From positions 1 through 6,057 of the forward strand of contig JAHDGN010000214.1 of the NCBI GenBank assembly GCA_020627645.1: a DNA stretch of 6,057 nt. Reading direction: 5' to 3'. This document shows positions 6,001 to 6,057 of the stretch, in pieces. The stretch comes from Akkermansiaceae bacterium (GTDB lineage Bacteria; Verrucomicrobiota; Verrucomicrobiia; Verrucomicrobiales; Akkermansiaceae). The position numbers were made by a program, and so were the translations under genes. The notes beneath the pieces are model-generated. The model saw nothing but the letters and a program-made list of their open reading frames with translations, was not told the DNA's origin and made no database searches. The first letter of the stretch is position 1; each line of letters begins with the position of its first letter.

Positions 6001-6057
6001 CCCCGTTGACACTCCATCTGCGAGCACATCACACAATGCGCCAAAAGTTGGAAACCT
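6001..6057. other. Right-edge sequence with no assignable gene
   Basis: No gene can be called in these 57 bases. On the minus strand they should contain, or lie just after, the 3' end of whatever gene the terminator at 5970-6000 serves; one frame has a TGA at about 6035-6033. On the plus strand there is a consensus -35 box (TTGACA, 6006-6011) without a convincing -10, and an ATG at 6036 opening seven codons to the edge. Confidence 0.3.

Noticed and set aside
6036..6057. Possible plus-strand gene start (ATG at 6036) with a TTGACA box upstream
   Set aside because: Only seven codons are visible and there is no good -10 box or ribosome binding site, so no gene can be claimed.
1..6057. CRISPR arrays, insertion-sequence ends, replication origin, riboswitches
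   Set aside because: I looked for regularly spaced repeats, terminal inverted repeats with a transposase, DnaA-box clusters and conserved leader folds, and saw none. No non-coding stretch exceeds about 130 bases apart from the tRNA region.

Overview
The window looks like a piece of a Verrucomicrobiota (or near relative) chromosome with an integrated element at its left edge. The lineage is an inference. It rests on the very short single-repeat PUR-family protein, the style of the integrase N-terminus and the two-gene MCE/ATPase transporter block; no phylogenetic marker is present.

Left part (1 to about 1400): the 3' end of an unrecognised gene runs rightward off the window edge. It meets, tail to tail, a complete tyrosine recombinase gene on the minus strand; the two stop codons overlap by two bases. 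Upstream of the recombinase, on the same strand, lie a stem-loop terminator and a tRNA-Leu(UAA) gene. This is the usual layout of a genomic island or prophage inserted at the 3' end of a tRNA gene, with its body extending left out of the window.

Middle part (about 1480 to 4046, plus strand): a membrane-anchored DUF58 protein is translationally coupled through an ATGA overlap to a tRNA-dihydrouridine synthase. After a 60-base gap comes a 69-residue PUR-family nucleic-acid-binding protein.

Right part (4083 to 5929, minus strand): a two-gene operon encodes an MlaF-like ABC ATPase and then an MlaD-like MCE-domain protein. These are the motor and the substrate-binding subunits of a lipid transport system between the inner membrane and the cell envelope. 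The MlaE-type permease is not in the window. A strong terminator pointing the same way sits just before mlaF, so the pair probably has its own promoter or is subject to attenuation.

Two sequence-level features stand out. From about 1900 to the right edge the plus strand is extremely G-poor and C-rich whichever strand is coding. The recombinase region and the PUR gene break this pattern. Within the skewed region, the Walker A codons of mlaF have become a G7-TC-G10 tract on the coding strand, which is a candidate slippage or G-quadruplex site in the catalytic loop of the transporter ATPase. I see no clear undescribed system beyond these points.
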